A stretch of DNA of 64,000 bases from Megamerina dolium. Its lineage: Eukaryota > Arthropoda > Insecta > Diptera > Megamerinidae. Under the pieces are notes generated by a model, which saw nothing but the letters and a program-made list of their open reading frames with translations, had not been told where the DNA came from and ran no database searches. A program made the translations under genes and the position numbers. Shown here piece by piece: positions 13,045 through 25,575 of the stretch (its first letter is position 1; each line of letters starts with the position of its first letter). The stretch covers positions 27,021,073 to 27,085,072 of the forward strand of contig OY978526.1 of NCBI GenBank assembly GCA_963854835.1, given 5' to 3'.

Positions 13045-13089
13045 CGCTATTTTGTGAGCTTAACCCAAAGTTAAGCTCACAAAATAGCG
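13045..13089. repeat. Perfect 20-bp inverted repeat with 5-nt loop
   Basis: Bases 13045-13064 are the exact reverse complement of 13070-13089, around the loop CCAAA. No T-run or gene end adjoins it, so it is not an obvious terminator. It may be a small foldback or a template-switch scar. Confidence 0.9.
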
Positions 13090-13139
13090 TTATAAGTTAC
13101 AAAAAAAAAAAATTCGATAAATAATCCCAGTCGCTTCTA

Positions 13140-13880
13140 GACAGGTAAAAATTATGAACGAATGCGATACATTTTTCCGCCCAAATTATAGAATATCTCA
13201 TATGCATATCTCCATCACTTAGAGCGCTGCCCTACAAAATTAATTTTTTTACAAACTATGGTCTCTTCGCTCCAAGAGGTCGCCTTTAGAAGGGGAAAAT
13301 GTAATTTTCAACTCCAATATTTTTCCAAAACATACTAATCCCCTATCTTCAGTCTATCAGAACTTTCTTAGACAGGTAGCATATATCACTGATCATAATT
13401 TATTTTTTCATCCAAATATTTCTCAACTTCCTCTTTTTAGGGGGACTCTCATAGCCAGTGAACGCAAAACCACATCAAAGTCGTGGTTAGGAATCGTCTT
13501 TAGAGTGATCAGACTTCTCCATATCGTTCCCGCCTCCGCATATTGTTTTATAGCATACAATAGAAAAATATCACAAGAATTATTTGATTCGAATATCACT
13601 TTAAGAACAATTTTCTAGAAAATACTTACTACATACATTTAAACCCTAGAGCAGTGAAATGAATGTCTGACACCGATGAATTATTCTATCCAAATATTTC
13701 CCCTAAACATACTTAATTTTATCTCCACCCTTTAAGAAGCTCCGCTACAAAATTGACCTAAAAATGTTTGAAAATCGACAAACATGTCATAGGAGGAGTA
13801 ATTGAAAAGCCAACTGTAAAACGTTTTCTTCCTCAACACTGAGCAAAATTGTAGTATTAATAATCTCTATAGATTACTAT
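13140..13880. repeat. Diverged dispersed repeat modules
   Basis: Several lines share a recurring phrase: a TCTCC/CCC-rich block, then GCTCC or GCTGCCCTACAAAATT, then a run near AAAATCGACA. The same phrase recurs at 43600-43690 and, in the other orientation, in 22440-23330 and 47600-47960. The modules are degenerate and non-coding. Confidence 0.45.
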
Positions 13881-13889
13881 GCCATAGTC

Positions 13890-14820
13890 AATATGTAATA
13901 CACCAAAAATAAACTCAAAAGAATTTTCTTTCATAGAACATATTTCTTTAACAATCTTATCATAACAAATGAGTGAACGTATTTTCATAATCTGTAGAAT
14001 TCTGACACTCTAAGCTCTTATCACATCTTGACCAGAGCGCCTTCACATGATTATGCCGTACAAATTCACCTTGCACAATAAATCTCGTGATTTTAAATTG
14101 ATGCCTAAGCGTATGCTATGAAATTATTTATTGTTTAAATAGTAATATTTGGAATTTATGAAAAATGCATATTACGTACAAATTTAGAAATTCAAAAGAG
14201 AGAATTATATTCAAATAGAATTACAGAAGATAAATAAATGAAATAATAATTTAGCTCCTAACGATTTTCCGATTTCATAGGCATGGCTGGCATGTGTATA
14301 TGCATCTCTTTTCCTTACAAACTTGCCACAAGAGTCACTAGCATTTTGAAGATACAGTAAAATCTCGATTAACATTGTTTTAATTAAAGTCGTTGGTTTA
14401 TATTTATGCTGATGTTTTCGAATTCGTATATTCGAATATGGAGATTTAAAGTGTTAAACGATTTGAGTTGTCTTTTTCTAGAACAAATTAAAATATTACT
14501 CGAGATATTACTGTATTATTTACCAGTAACTTTTCATGTCAACATTTTTATGAAAGAATAATCACCATACTATGCGTTCTCAAGTTGAATAACTTGCATG
14601 CAATACTGTAATCGTATGCGTATAAATATATAGATAGACATTTTCTTATACCCACATAATCCATTGATAAGTGAAATTTCAAAAAGCAAAGAAAAAAGAG
14701 CAACCGAATCAAATTAATTACTGCGCCACTGCATTTCAACATTTATTGCATTTCACATTCTTATCAGTTCGCGTATATCCGTTTAATCGACAGGCTGCAT
14801 AAACATCATATTTGTATACC
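13890..14820. other. Intergenic AT-rich DNA
   Basis: No gene, RNA or mobile-element signature recognised. It ends at the putative promoter of the small peptide gene. Confidence 0.4.
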
Positions 14821-14825
14821 ATTCA

Positions 14826-14833
14826 TATAAATA
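14826..14833 (+). promoter_or_regulatory. TATA box of the small secreted peptide gene
   Basis: TATAAATA lies 41 bases before the ATG at 14874. A start site ~30 bases downstream would leave a 5' UTR of about 15-20 nt, short but usable. It supports 14874-15248 being a real transcription unit. Confidence 0.5.
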
Positions 14834-14873
14834 CGTATATTGTGCAGGTTGTGGTTGATCAAAAATTTACTAA

Positions 14874-15248
14874 ATGAGAAATATGAAAAATTATATGTTG
14901 ATATTGTGTTTGGCAATATTTCTACAATTTGTAATTTGCCACTTAAGTCATGGTTACGATGGAATCGGAGATACTATACCAGTGAGTGTGAAGAAAATGT
15001 GATGAAATTTTCTGTTATCAATTATAATTAATGAAGTTTTTTGTTTGTTCCACACCTTCTCAACGCCCTTCGTCTAGTTGTCTGGAACAGTCGATGCGTC
15101 TGTACCAAGTTTATTCATAATACGAAGTCCAAAACGTTATACTGGCGGTATAACGCATAGGGGACATAAAGTTATGTACACGGATAAGGCAAAATATAAG
15201 AAACTACATCATTCCGATGAAGGCAGAATGATGGAAATAAATGAATGA
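14874..15248 (+). CDS. Small secreted peptide precursor, two exons, unknown family
   Basis: Exon 14874-14981 encodes 36 residues, starting MRNMKNYMLILCLAIF; residues 7-22 form a strong signal-peptide core ending near ICHLSHG. It ends at a consensus donor (GTGAGT). A 96-bp intron with a pyrimidine-rich end (CTTCGTCTAG) leads to exon 15078-15248 (56 codons plus stop), in frame throughout. The precursor is 92 aa. After the signal come a short acidic/neutral stretch (GYDGIGDTIP), then SLFIIRSPKRYTGG and a basic His/Lys/Arg-rich tail. PKR may be a processing site; no cysteine pairs or amidation signal are seen in the mature part. AATAAA follows near 15355. The C-terminal exon resembles the exon at 11181-11272, suggesting a family. 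I do not recognise it; a neuropeptide or immune peptide are both possible. Confidence 0.6.
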
Positions 15249-15369
15249 AATCAGTAACAAATATAATTTTCTTTCCCTCATTTCGTTTGAGTTGTTTTCC
15301 ATGGAAACGATTTATTTGCCCATCATATTGTAATGCATTGTTAACAAAATTCTAATAAAAAATTTAAGC

Positions 15370-16440
15370 AAAAAAAAAAAACAAAACAAATGTAAAACGG
15401 AAATGCAAAAAAAAAATTAACTAAACAAACATTATAAAAGGGTTAAATAAAAAAACCATATGTTTCATTTATATGTATAAATACATTTTTTTGATATAAA
15501 ATATGGATTTTCATTATAAAAAATTACAAATTTATTGTTATGCTAATAAATAAATAATATGATGAATGTAAACTCTATAATTTCATTTTCGTACATTTCA
15601 TTCAATATGGTCGTAATAACAATAATAATAATAATACAAGCTTATTACTATGGTAATGTAAGCAGAATGGCTTTGTAATAGATTAAAACAACCCTTTTTC
15701 CGCTCAACAGCATTGGAGTATTAATAATGACAAATAATTTTGATTTATTCATATTTTTTTTTTTTGGATTTGCTAATTTTAATACAAAAAATTAGATATT
15801 TTAATATGATATAAGAAAAGAATAACGATGAGCCAATACACAACTGTACCAACTATTCACACATAAATAAATACTTACATATAGCATACATATGTAATAT
15901 AGCAATGATAGAAATATACCATATAAGAAGTATATGCATAGTATTCTACCTACATATCTATTATGAAGTCACCACCTTATTTTTTCTTGAGACACTACTG
16001 TTTCATTACAAACCACCCCTAAAAGTATGCTGTGTAACAAGCAACACTTTGCAATTTCAATGTGAAGATAATCCAAATCATCACATTGGGCAACAAAATC
16101 GAAAACTCATTGTAATTGTCTATAGCATATACAATATATTGTGGAAATAAGTAAAAAAAAAAATATTTCCAACTTGAAATTACGAATAATTCTTTGAATA
16201 TTTGAAAAATTGTTTTGATTTGAAACACTGAAATCAATTAAATAACAAAATTCGGTGTGTCAACGAAAAAAATAATTATATTATATTATATAGAAATAAT
16301 TCAATATGATTTTATAATTTCACTGATTTTTCTTATTCATTTTGTAGCAATTTTTTTATGAAATATGTATTTTAGAGTTTGTCACAAAGAGTCAGAAGAG
16401 AAACTTGTACATTAAACTATTGTACTTGCTATAGCGTTGC
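15370..16440. other. Intergenic AT-rich DNA
   Basis: A-rich runs and an (AAT)n stretch at 15617-15637. Open frames here (for example 15905-16150) lack any supporting signal. Confidence 0.4.
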
Positions 16441-16445
16441 CGTAA

Positions 16446-16735
16446 CTAATTAGTTCGTAAGTTTGCCTTCTGATCTGTAGGTTGTGGGTTCAATACCCGA
16501 CTGAAGCATAAATTTAATATCCAAAATATCAAAAAATTCTTCCGGCAGTAACAATTTGCCATGAAAAAGCTTCTAAGAGAGCTCTGCGGCAAAGCCCTGA
16601 AAACGTGATGGCAGAAGGGTTCTACCTTTCGGACCCAATTGCTTCTAGTATTGTCCAAAATTTAACACGGACAACAGTACTAGAAAAAAAGCTCAGCCAA
16701 AGAGCCCTTCGGGGTTTATAAATATCGCATATTTA
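16446..16735 (+). mobile_element. tRNA-derived SINE copy
   Basis: It contains the box-B-like GGGTTCAATACCCG at 16487-16500 after a TTCTGATCTGTAGGT anticodon-arm remnant. The family body follows: TTCTTCCGGCAGTAACAA, then CCATGAAAAAGCTTCT, then AAAATTTAACACGGACAACAG, and the tail AGCCCTTCGGGG. It matches the better preserved copy at 63575-63930. The 5' tRNA half is partly decayed. Confidence 0.8.
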
Positions 16736-16819
16736 TTTACTGATTTTTTACTTACTGTAATATATCGTTTAAATTGTAGATAGGCAGATGATTTAATTCG
16801 TACATTATAGTGAAGGCAG

Positions 16820-16935
16820 TTTCTTCTTCTTCTTATGTGGCCATAACAACCGAATATCGACTTAGGCCGAAAATAACATGCTAGTTAGAAATTCCAAGCG
16901 CCGTTAGGCTCTCCAGTACTTGGTCTTGTGAAGGC
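16820..16935 (-). mobile_element. 3' end fragment of an RTE/R1-like non-LTR element
   Basis: On the minus strand the segment reads QDQVLESLTALGISN then a stop, and on to TTCGGTTGTTATGGCCACA. It parallels WEDQVLKNLSAFGISNWRQ and the following bases of the better copy at 50021-50310. Confidence 0.6.
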
Positions 16936-16937
16936 AG

Positions 16938-18440
16938 TTGAGGCAATTCAATATTACAGTGCTCATTCGAAATCTTGGGTTCGTTGTTGGGATATATTTG
17001 ATGAAAATACAAGATATGCAATTTGATTCTCATTTGAAAAAGGTTTTTAACGATGATTTTATGATGGAACACAGCTTTTTTTGTACTTTCGCTAGTGGCG
17101 AGTATCAAATATGGCACAGCCATAAGAAAGTTCAGTTTTTTTTTATTGAATACATTATTTTTTCGAAAACCAAGCAAGCAATTGGCAATTCTACCTATAG
17201 TAGGAATTTGCATAAAAAAATTTCTGAAATAGTTTTTCGTACAGAAAAATTGAGTTCACAAAATTTGTATCATTTGGAATTGAAAATCAATTTTTATGTT
17301 CCCCAATGTCACAAGGATTTGTCTTTTGCCTATTTATTGCTTGTTAGAAAATTTCACAAGCTCGTTTGTGTGTAGCAACAAATATCGAATAAAATTTTCT
17401 TCGATAGCAACAACTCCAATGATTATCATTGAGAAAAAGAAAAGCACCAATAATCATAATAATAATCTTAACTAGGGAATACTTTATATTTAATACAAAA
17501 TTATTTGAGAGGAAATGACACGTGTCAAATATGTATGCAAAAAGTGAAAAATTTGAATATTCGCCAAAAACAAAAACAAATAAAATGATACATACATAAA
17601 TAATCAGTAGCAGTAGTCATCATAATAACAATAATAATTATAATAATCATCATCATCATCATCATAATAATAACAAAACAACAACAACAATGACAATATT
17701 TTCAATCTCAACCAATAATAACATAATCGACACAAGGAAATAAAGCACCATACGCGTGTGTCTATGCCAGTTGGTTGATGTGCGTATGCATGTTAATATA
17801 AGGCATCCGCGAAATCGAAAATCGCTAATATGAATATGGTACACAGTACATATGAATGTGAATAGCGAAATTTCAATTTCAGCAAAATTATGAAAATTAA
17901 AAATGAGTGGATATTTGCATATTACTTGTTCAATATTTATTAAGAATTAGCAACAAGAAGCTGTAATAATAATAATAATAATAACAATAATAATCACCAT
18001 CGTCATCATCACCATCAACAACAGCAGTAATAGTAATAGCAATATGCCACACCCATTATAATACACATTGTTGTTGAGTTTTCATTTAATTTCATTCGAT
18101 GATGATGTTGCGATGATGCGGAAAAATGTGTGAAGGTTATTTCACCAATACTTATTCGATGTTTTCGAGTGCATTCGTGTGTGTTTTTTTTGATATATTC
18201 ATTATTCAATACTCATTTATAAGGGTGTGTAGGAGGATCGGAATTGTTGCAGAGACACTCTTGTAACCATATTCTGAACGATGTAAATTATGCATATTAA
18301 ACCTACCAAAAGAGTAGTGAAGTCTTTCTTAAATTTAATAATTGTTATATAGTTTTGCTCTGAAATAATTATTGAAGAGCATAAAAATGCCAAATACAAT
18401 AATTTTTAAATAATGTCCGCAAGTCCCTGCATTTTAAGCC
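16938..18440. other. Intergenic region with trinucleotide microsatellites
   Basis: Contains (CAT)n/(AAT)n runs at 17630-17690 and 17968-18035. A 145-codon open frame at 16938-17375 has no recognisable domain, signal or splice support and is probably chance. Confidence 0.4.
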
Positions 18441-20440
18441 TATATGTTTAGGCTTTCATGAAGTTTAACATAGTCTGGGGTGTGCTAGTCCATGCCTCTG
18501 GCAATACGATCTACCATCTAATTCAACATTGGACTGCCGAATACAGAACATTCGAAGAGAATTTCTTCTGAACTTTCAATATCTATTTCACAGAATTGAT
18601 ATTAATCAATCAGTGGGTGTATCCTGCTTAGCGAAAGTTACTTCTCTGATATTCCCATTGCTGGAATTAGGAACTGGTTTGCTTACCGTTGGCCTCCGTT
18701 ATTCAACCATTAGTCAGCAAATCACTTTTCTTCTCATTTCCTGAAAATAACAACCTTCATTTGGCCAGTTAGTTTGGTCATTTCAACATCCTCGTGACCT
18801 TTGTATCCAGGAGCCTATACTATTAATACTGTGATAAAGTTTCCTACCGTATTGAAAAGGTTTTTGGAGTTCATTAACCATTTCTCACCTGATTATGGCC
18901 ATAATCATTAAAGGCCATTGTCTTAAAGAACGTAAAAGTGAGTTCATTTCATTTTTGGACGAAGTCATTTCTCACAAAAATTTCTCCAGAAACTGTATAT
19001 TTCTGCGTGAAAAATTGTTGGAAGCATAATTATGTTCTCAGCTCAGTTCATCCATTTTATAATTTCGATCCACGCTTGAGATTTATAGATTTAGGTCTCC
19101 AGACTTCACGTTCTTTGATAATGACCTGAAAGTTCTTGAAGAACACTAGTTTTGAGGATAAAATATCATCTCTCTGAAGGATGGAACCTCTTTATGTCAC
19201 TTTATACTCTGCTAATGACTCAAACAAGACACTCAACTATGTTTTAAGCAAATCGTTTCCCGTTTTACTACTCTGTGCTACTTTTCAATGAATTATGAGT
19301 CCTTCTCATTAACGTTCACTATTTGGTTTCGAATAAAATGCATTCTTTGCGTATGCTAATGCAGTTTTTTTTAACACAATCGATGAGGTTCATTGTTATG
19401 CAATAAATCTTAGGTAGAATTTTGATCTCAAAAACCCTGTTATTCTCAATCTCAGTTAGATGTAAAAATTATTGAAGTTTCTGGACGATTTTCCATTATT
19501 TGGTTCTTTCAAATGTGTCTTAGCTCTTTCTCTTCATCGTCGACTACCATAGCTGTTTCTGAACAAACACCTTCTTGGCTGCAATCGCTTGTTTCAATCG
19601 AAAAGAATAAAGTTTTCGATGGATTAAAAGTTCAAAGAATCCATTTTTTATAGATATGAAATGTTTTAAATTCTGTGGAGGATAAGTATTGTAAGGATAG
19701 TAGGCTCTTAGACCTCCGAGTGCAACTTCCTTACGCAAGCACCCTTGCGAAAGCAAATAATTACAGTGCTATTATATTGAAGATTAGATCTAAAATTTTG
19801 AATTATTTTAAATTAGAACACATTCTTTTACATCTTCATATCATGCAAGTATGAGTTAGATTAGAGTAGTCCTCAGCTCTGTAAAAATAATATAAAATTG
19901 AAATATTTAACTTTTGTTGTGTTTTTTTTTTTTTATATTAAAACATTTCGAAAACAGTTCAAAAGCAATTTTTTAGAATCATTTCTATTCTACCAGATTT
20001 AAATCTTTAATAAGATATATTGGAATTTAATAAATAATTAGAAATATATAATTTATCTGTCGATATTGAATCATAGACTCTTGATTTCCTTAATTACAAG
20101 TATGTAATTTATACAATTTGAAAGAAATAAAAAATAAATAAAATAAAAGGTTCGCATATTCACATATGCTACTTGCAAAAAAAAAAAAAAATAATTACAT
20201 TGTAACATTCTTGCATAAGTTAGATATTTCTTCTTTAACATTTAAACGTTAAATATCTCATTTATAAATAACCTTTGGCAATTGTGTGTAAACACAGACA
20301 AAAAATTCTACCTAATAAATTTGCATATCACACAATACTAATTATATTACACATTTGTGCATTTTTTTTTTAATTGAAATTTTAAGCCAACACATACGAT
20401 AAAAAAACAAACGGGAGAAAGTGCCCAAAGGGGTGAACTG
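18441..20440. other. Intergenic region, higher complexity, no gene recognised
   Basis: 18441-19780 is less AT-rich than its surroundings and may contain degraded transposon sequence on the minus strand (short frames such as 19544-19756), but I see no diagnostic motif. The rest is A/T-run DNA. Confidence 0.3.
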
Positions 20441-20453
20441 GTAAACATGCACT

Positions 20454-20497
20454 AGTGATGGTGATGGTGATGGTGATGGTGGTGGTGGTGATGGGCC
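20454..20497. repeat. GATGGT / GGT microsatellite
   Basis: Six-base GATGGT units followed by GGTGGT. Low-complexity DNA with no coding context. Confidence 0.85.
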
Positions 20498-20499
20498 TA

Positions 20500-21800
20500 T
20501 GCCATTTGAGGTGATGTTTACATTAGATGGTAACATATGTCATGTTGTAACAATTACAACATAAATACATGCATACACACATGCATATTAGTATGAGTAT
20601 ATAGGGCTCGAACATAACTTGAAGGTAACATACGTTCATATGTAAATTTTTACTTCCAATTAATCATACAAATTACATTTTAATTGAGAAATTGTTACAC
20701 TGAACGTTCGCCCTTTCCATATTGGGGTTAATATAGCAGTTTTGACAATTTACTAATAAACTCATATGTATACGTATGTGTGGATAATACTTACATAGTT
20801 CTTAATTATGCATCGTGCGAATAGGTACAGTTGATGGTTGCCACTACGATATTTTCAATGCAAAAGTATTTATATAAACCTTTATATATGTATATAACTA
20901 TGTGTATGTGTATGAAACTCAAGTGTTGAAGTGCACACTTGCGTGTTTGAGTATATTTTCTCAACAACAACAGCAAGAACAAGTCATGTGAGTCATATGA
21001 GGATGAAGTATATCTGAAGTGGATTTTGTAGTGTTACACAAAACATTTGGAACATTTTTTCCACATTAGCACATTTCTACACACACATTATCATTGTTAA
21101 GATGACACAATGTCATGAGATAAATGACAACTCCCTAAACCACACACACCCATACGCACGCTCACACACATTTCAAATGATTTCTGTAGTGGAAATGCTT
21201 GTTATTTGTAAGATTTTTGCGTAAATGAGCTTTAATGCCAAATAGTGTGAAAAGTGGACCGAAAAAAAAATAGGAATTCAACATGTACAAGTTCATCTCC
21301 TTGTATTTGTTAATGTAGCTGATAAAGTGTAAGTTGAGAAGTGTTGCTTTTGAGTGTCCTTAACACATACACTCAACTATGCGTATGTTCATTTCACACA
21401 AGTATCTCAGACCGTGACAAGCAAAATGTATTCGAAATACTTATGAAGTAAAAATATTTTAGCAATCAAATGTAATTTATTTCATTCACTTACCCAAATT
21501 TCGATGGGTTCACTACTGCTGTCCACAGCATGTGTTACATTTAAATGATTTGTGAATTTTAGAGAAAATAATCATACATCTACATATACATATGAGTACT
21601 TAAAAAAAAAAACTACTTGAAAAAAACTACTTTAATCGTCATCATTAGAATGTTTCAATTTATTCCAAATGGGACCACATATGGTTAATAGAAATTATAA
21701 AAATTTGCATATTTCTACAATAGCCTGGAATATGAAAAATAGGTAGCCACAACAATAATTTCAAATATCAATTCAAATGAAGTAGTTTATATGCAATTAT
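20500..21800. other. Intergenic AT-rich DNA
   Basis: ACAC-rich stretches near 21075-21175. No gene recognised. Confidence 0.4.
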
Positions 21801-21824
21801 AAAGTACATATTGTAGCTACTAAG

Positions 21825-22200
21825 CTACTAAGCTACCGGAATCGATGGTATACTTGCTGAGCTCTATGAAAACGACGCCGTGTTTTCTTGCGGAAATTCT
21901 ATCTCTTCTATTCACATCTGTTTAGGAGCAAGAATCTTATTCGCATGAATGGAAAAAGGGAATCATAGTAAAATTGGCGAAAAAGGTGACCTTAGAGATT
22001 GCAATAACTGGAGTGGTGATAAATAACACCTTCCAAAGGTATTTCGCGTATGCTTTCATACAAACTAAATGACCTGAAAATGTTAACTCTTATCATTCCG
22101 GAGATGTTGAGAGGAACTGGTCTTATGGTCAATGTTGGAAAAACGGAAGCGCACCTCAGATCCGTTTTAAGAGCATTTTTGCCACCTCGTATGCATGGAA
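21825..22200 (+). mobile_element. RTE-like non-LTR reverse transcriptase fragment
   Basis: The plus strand reads TGIDGIPAELYENDAVFSC, then WKKGIIVKLAKKGDLRDCNNW-like residues and SGDK, after small frame changes. This is the KAxGxDGIPAEL...KKGDxxxCxNWRG block of RTE-type reverse transcriptases (fingers/palm entry). The rest of the element is absent. Confidence 0.75.
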
Positions 22201-22439
22201 AAAAAGTTATGTGAATATTCAGAATAACACTATAAGTAAAGCCACAGGAAGTTTTGCTACTACAGTGTAATGAATTAGCTTTCCAATTTCCGTACTTGTG
22301 ATGATCATTCAAACATTAATTCGTTCGAAAACTATTTTTGTGCGGTTCCGAAAAAAAATGGTGGTAAATGGTACCGACTCGCAGTGTGGTTTCGTACACT
22401 TTGTATGATAGCCTCCATAAAGGGTAGATGTCGGAAGTA

Positions 22440-23330
22440 AGTATTTTCTGGCAAAATGGTAAAAATCAAAAATGGACGGTAGTCGGCAATATATTTTACT
22501 CCTGTAAAGGCATCATGGAAGCAATGAGAGTTGATTTTATAATCAATATTGTAGAGGAGCACCCTTAAGGTGTAAAGAGAGCGTGAGTAGGTTGAGAGAA
22601 AATATGTGTCAATCATACAAATTATTGCTCAAAGGTCGCTTCCTGGGCAGCTATAGCGTTTTACGTTGATTTTCGTGTATTTTTAGATTAATTTTGTATG
22701 AGAGTCGCCATTAGGAATAAAGGCTAGGAAGTATACAAGTATGTATGGGGTTATTTCTCGATTGTCCGGTATACTTAGATTCATTCTGTAGGGCAGACCT
22801 TTAAAGGGAACAGATCGGGATTAAATATTCTCAGGAAAAAAATTTTAGAACAGAAGTGAATCTGGGTCGGTCATATGCTTTGTCGCTGTAAAGACACCTT
22901 AGGAGCGGTGGAATTAAATTTGATAAAAACAACAACAATATTATGGGTTGACTTCCACAAGGGGTGGAAATAGTTAGGAAGTAGGTTACGAGAAAATGAT
23001 GGGCAAGAAAAACTAGTGGGATGAGTCTTAAAAATTACCGCAGCTATGGGGTTATTTCTCAATTGTGTTTCATGTGTTTCTAGATTAAATTTCTAAGAGA
23101 ATCCCTTAAGGGGTAAGAAAAGAGAAAAACCATATAAAAAAATATTTAGGACCGCTACTCTGGAACCTGAGATAGCGAATTTAAAAAAAAAAACGTCTAT
23201 TTTGTGGAAAAGCCAACATAATGGTTGGAGATAGAGTGTAATTATGGCACGCAAAATTTATTGAGGAGAAAATATTATTGAGAGTCTGCGATACTCGCTT
23301 GTCTGCGATACTCGCTTCTCTGCCTTATGG
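22440..23330. repeat. Array of diverged ~200-300 bp modules
   Basis: The phrase TATGGGGTTATTTCTC-A/G-ATTGT, then TTTCTAGATTAA or TTAGATTCAT, then a line like TTTGTATGAGAGTC or CCTTTAAAGGG, recurs at about 22665, 22745 and 23046. The second and third occurrences are about 300 bp apart. Similar modules lie at 47600-47960. No coding capacity is seen. Confidence 0.5.
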
Positions 23331-23454
23331 CTAAGATCAAAGTATAGTTCTTATTAGCTTAACATCTGATAGGACAACAAATATTAAAATGATTTTTGAA
23401 AATTGACGGAGTGTTAGGGGCTTACTCCACCTCTGTCTCGGATTGGCCCGGTAT

Positions 23455-23705
23455 TGCAGTACCACCGGGATTTCGGCCAAAAAAAAAAACACAATAGCAA
23501 TTTGCCAAACATACATCTTAAAAGAGCTCTGTGACAAAACTAAATTAAAGTGATATCACAAGGTTTCTGCCTTCGGAAGCGGCTGTCCAAATTTAACACG
23601 CACAACAGTATTGGAAGAGAAGCTCAGTGGTATCACAATGGGCCTTTCTGGCCTAAGTGTGTCCTCCCAGAGTGAGGGCAACCACATAACCTAACCAAAC
23701 CTAAC
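23455..23705 (+). mobile_element. 5'-truncated SINE joined to a TAACC-tailed segment
   Basis: SINE body (AGCAATTTGCCAA, then AAAAGAGCTCTGTGACAAA, then AAATTTAACACGCACAACAG, then GGAAGAGAAGCTC) runs straight into GGGCCTTTCTGGCCTAAGTGTG and ends with CATAACCTAACCAAACCTAACC. The same join occurs in reverse orientation at 62939-63070, so this is a repeat family and not a chance junction. Confidence 0.65.
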
Positions 23706-23709
23706 CTGT

Positions 23710-25540
23710 GATACATTTTATCCCGCTAGAAGCAACTCCTGAGTAGCTTTCGAACTTTGATGGATTTTCATTCAATTTCTTTTTACAATTTCAGCACTGA
23801 ATCATAGCGATTATGCTCAGCACATACAAACCATCTTTTGACTATCACATTTTTCTATAGAGCCTCACAAAATCCCATTACATAAAATGTTACGATTTTG
23901 GATCTGGGCAAGGATAGTTGTTTCTAATATATTCTGAGGCATTGAATTCTAAACTTCAATTCAACGTAGTGCGTAGCTTATAATTACTTAACAGCATCTC
24001 TTCTAAAATTTCCTTTATATTTGGATTGTTTATCATCGTTTAAATATTATGCCCTTCCGAAGTAAATGTGACGATTCTTTTCTTTTGAAACTAACCCATA
24101 CAAATTTAATCTCAATCTTGACACTGTAAGGTTGGCACTAGAAGAACTGTAAATTCCAATTGAGAAAATTTCTATTGTTCCATTTATCTACGATATAATA
24201 TATTTTGAAAATTATTAAATTAATAAAACAATATTTCTTAAAATAAAATGACAAAAGCTTAAAAATCTCCATAGAATGATTTACCTATTAGAATGAGAGA
24301 ATAATATGATAATAGCAAATTCAAAACCATATATTACATGCTACAGGTAACAACACTGGCACTATGACAAGTATATAAATATATGCGTATTTATTTGAAT
24401 AAAGTAACCAGTAAACATTCATTGTCCAAAGCAAACTTTAAGCTTTATTTACAAACTCTCCATTTCCCAACATTCTGTCATATCCTTTGGGATTTGTTGT
24501 ATCATATATATATTCAAATGGTAAAAGTTGAACATTTAAAATAAAAGACGGACATGCATGCTTAAATATACTTATATGTTACATATGTATGTCTAAGCAT
24601 TTGAATGTCCCACCAAAATGCAAACGTATGTGTATTACAAGGATATAAAAACATATATACATACATATGCTGACGCACAGCACACGCTAATACTAATGTA
24701 CAGTACTAAATCAACCCCATTAAAAACATATAAAATGTTTTACGGCAATTCGCGGGTTGTTAAACACAGAGCACACACAGTAGACACAGCAAGTAAAGAA
24801 TTAATCTGAAAATGTCCTTTATACACAAACACACATGGAGAGAGACTTTAATCTAGTTTCTAGTACAGTATGTGCTTGCTTGATTGTATATATTATTGTA
24901 TATATATCCAAATCGCAGAAAGAACAAAATACTTTATTGAGTTATACATATTTTGACAATATCTTTTGGGTGTTGAAAATACAGTCAGACTTTAATTTCT
25001 TCAAGAAAATTCTTAATGTACAACAATAATACGCACATATGTTACTGGCAAAAAAAAAAAGACAAACAAATCAAGGAAGCTTAAAATATTTCTCTTTTTC
25101 AAGCAACTCCTCATCATATGATTATTATACTTAAATATACAATTTTTATTAAGTACTCGAATCGAACAAAAGAACTCAATTTTCACTTTTTGGTGTTTCA
25201 ATCCATACTCATATATATATATATATATTTACATATATAGCTCTTTCTATTCTTATTGTTTGGTGAATGAAAGAAAATTTTTTAATCGCTCACAGCAAGC
25301 GCCAAACTATATAGAATCTATACAACAATTGAAAGTGAAACAAGAAGAATCATATATATACTCACGAGTCTCTTACTACATATGGGTACAACACATAGCT
25401 TACAACATCAAATGAATTATTTAAATTTTATAATACTCGAGTAGGTACGAGTACACCACCCGTACCGTACCCAACCCCAATACATATTACCGATGTGGTA
25501 AGAGGCTCAATGACTTTTGTTTAATTTTCAAATGCACACA

Positions 25541-25575
<35 letters not shown>

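Noticed and set aside
13045..13089. Hairpin as a transcription terminator
   Set aside because: Intrinsic hairpin terminators are bacterial; there is no upstream gene and no T-run.
16938..17375. 145-codon plus-strand open frame
   Set aside because: Composition is Phe/Lys/Ile-rich like random AT-rich DNA; it begins inside a non-LTR 3' end fragment; no recognisable domain.
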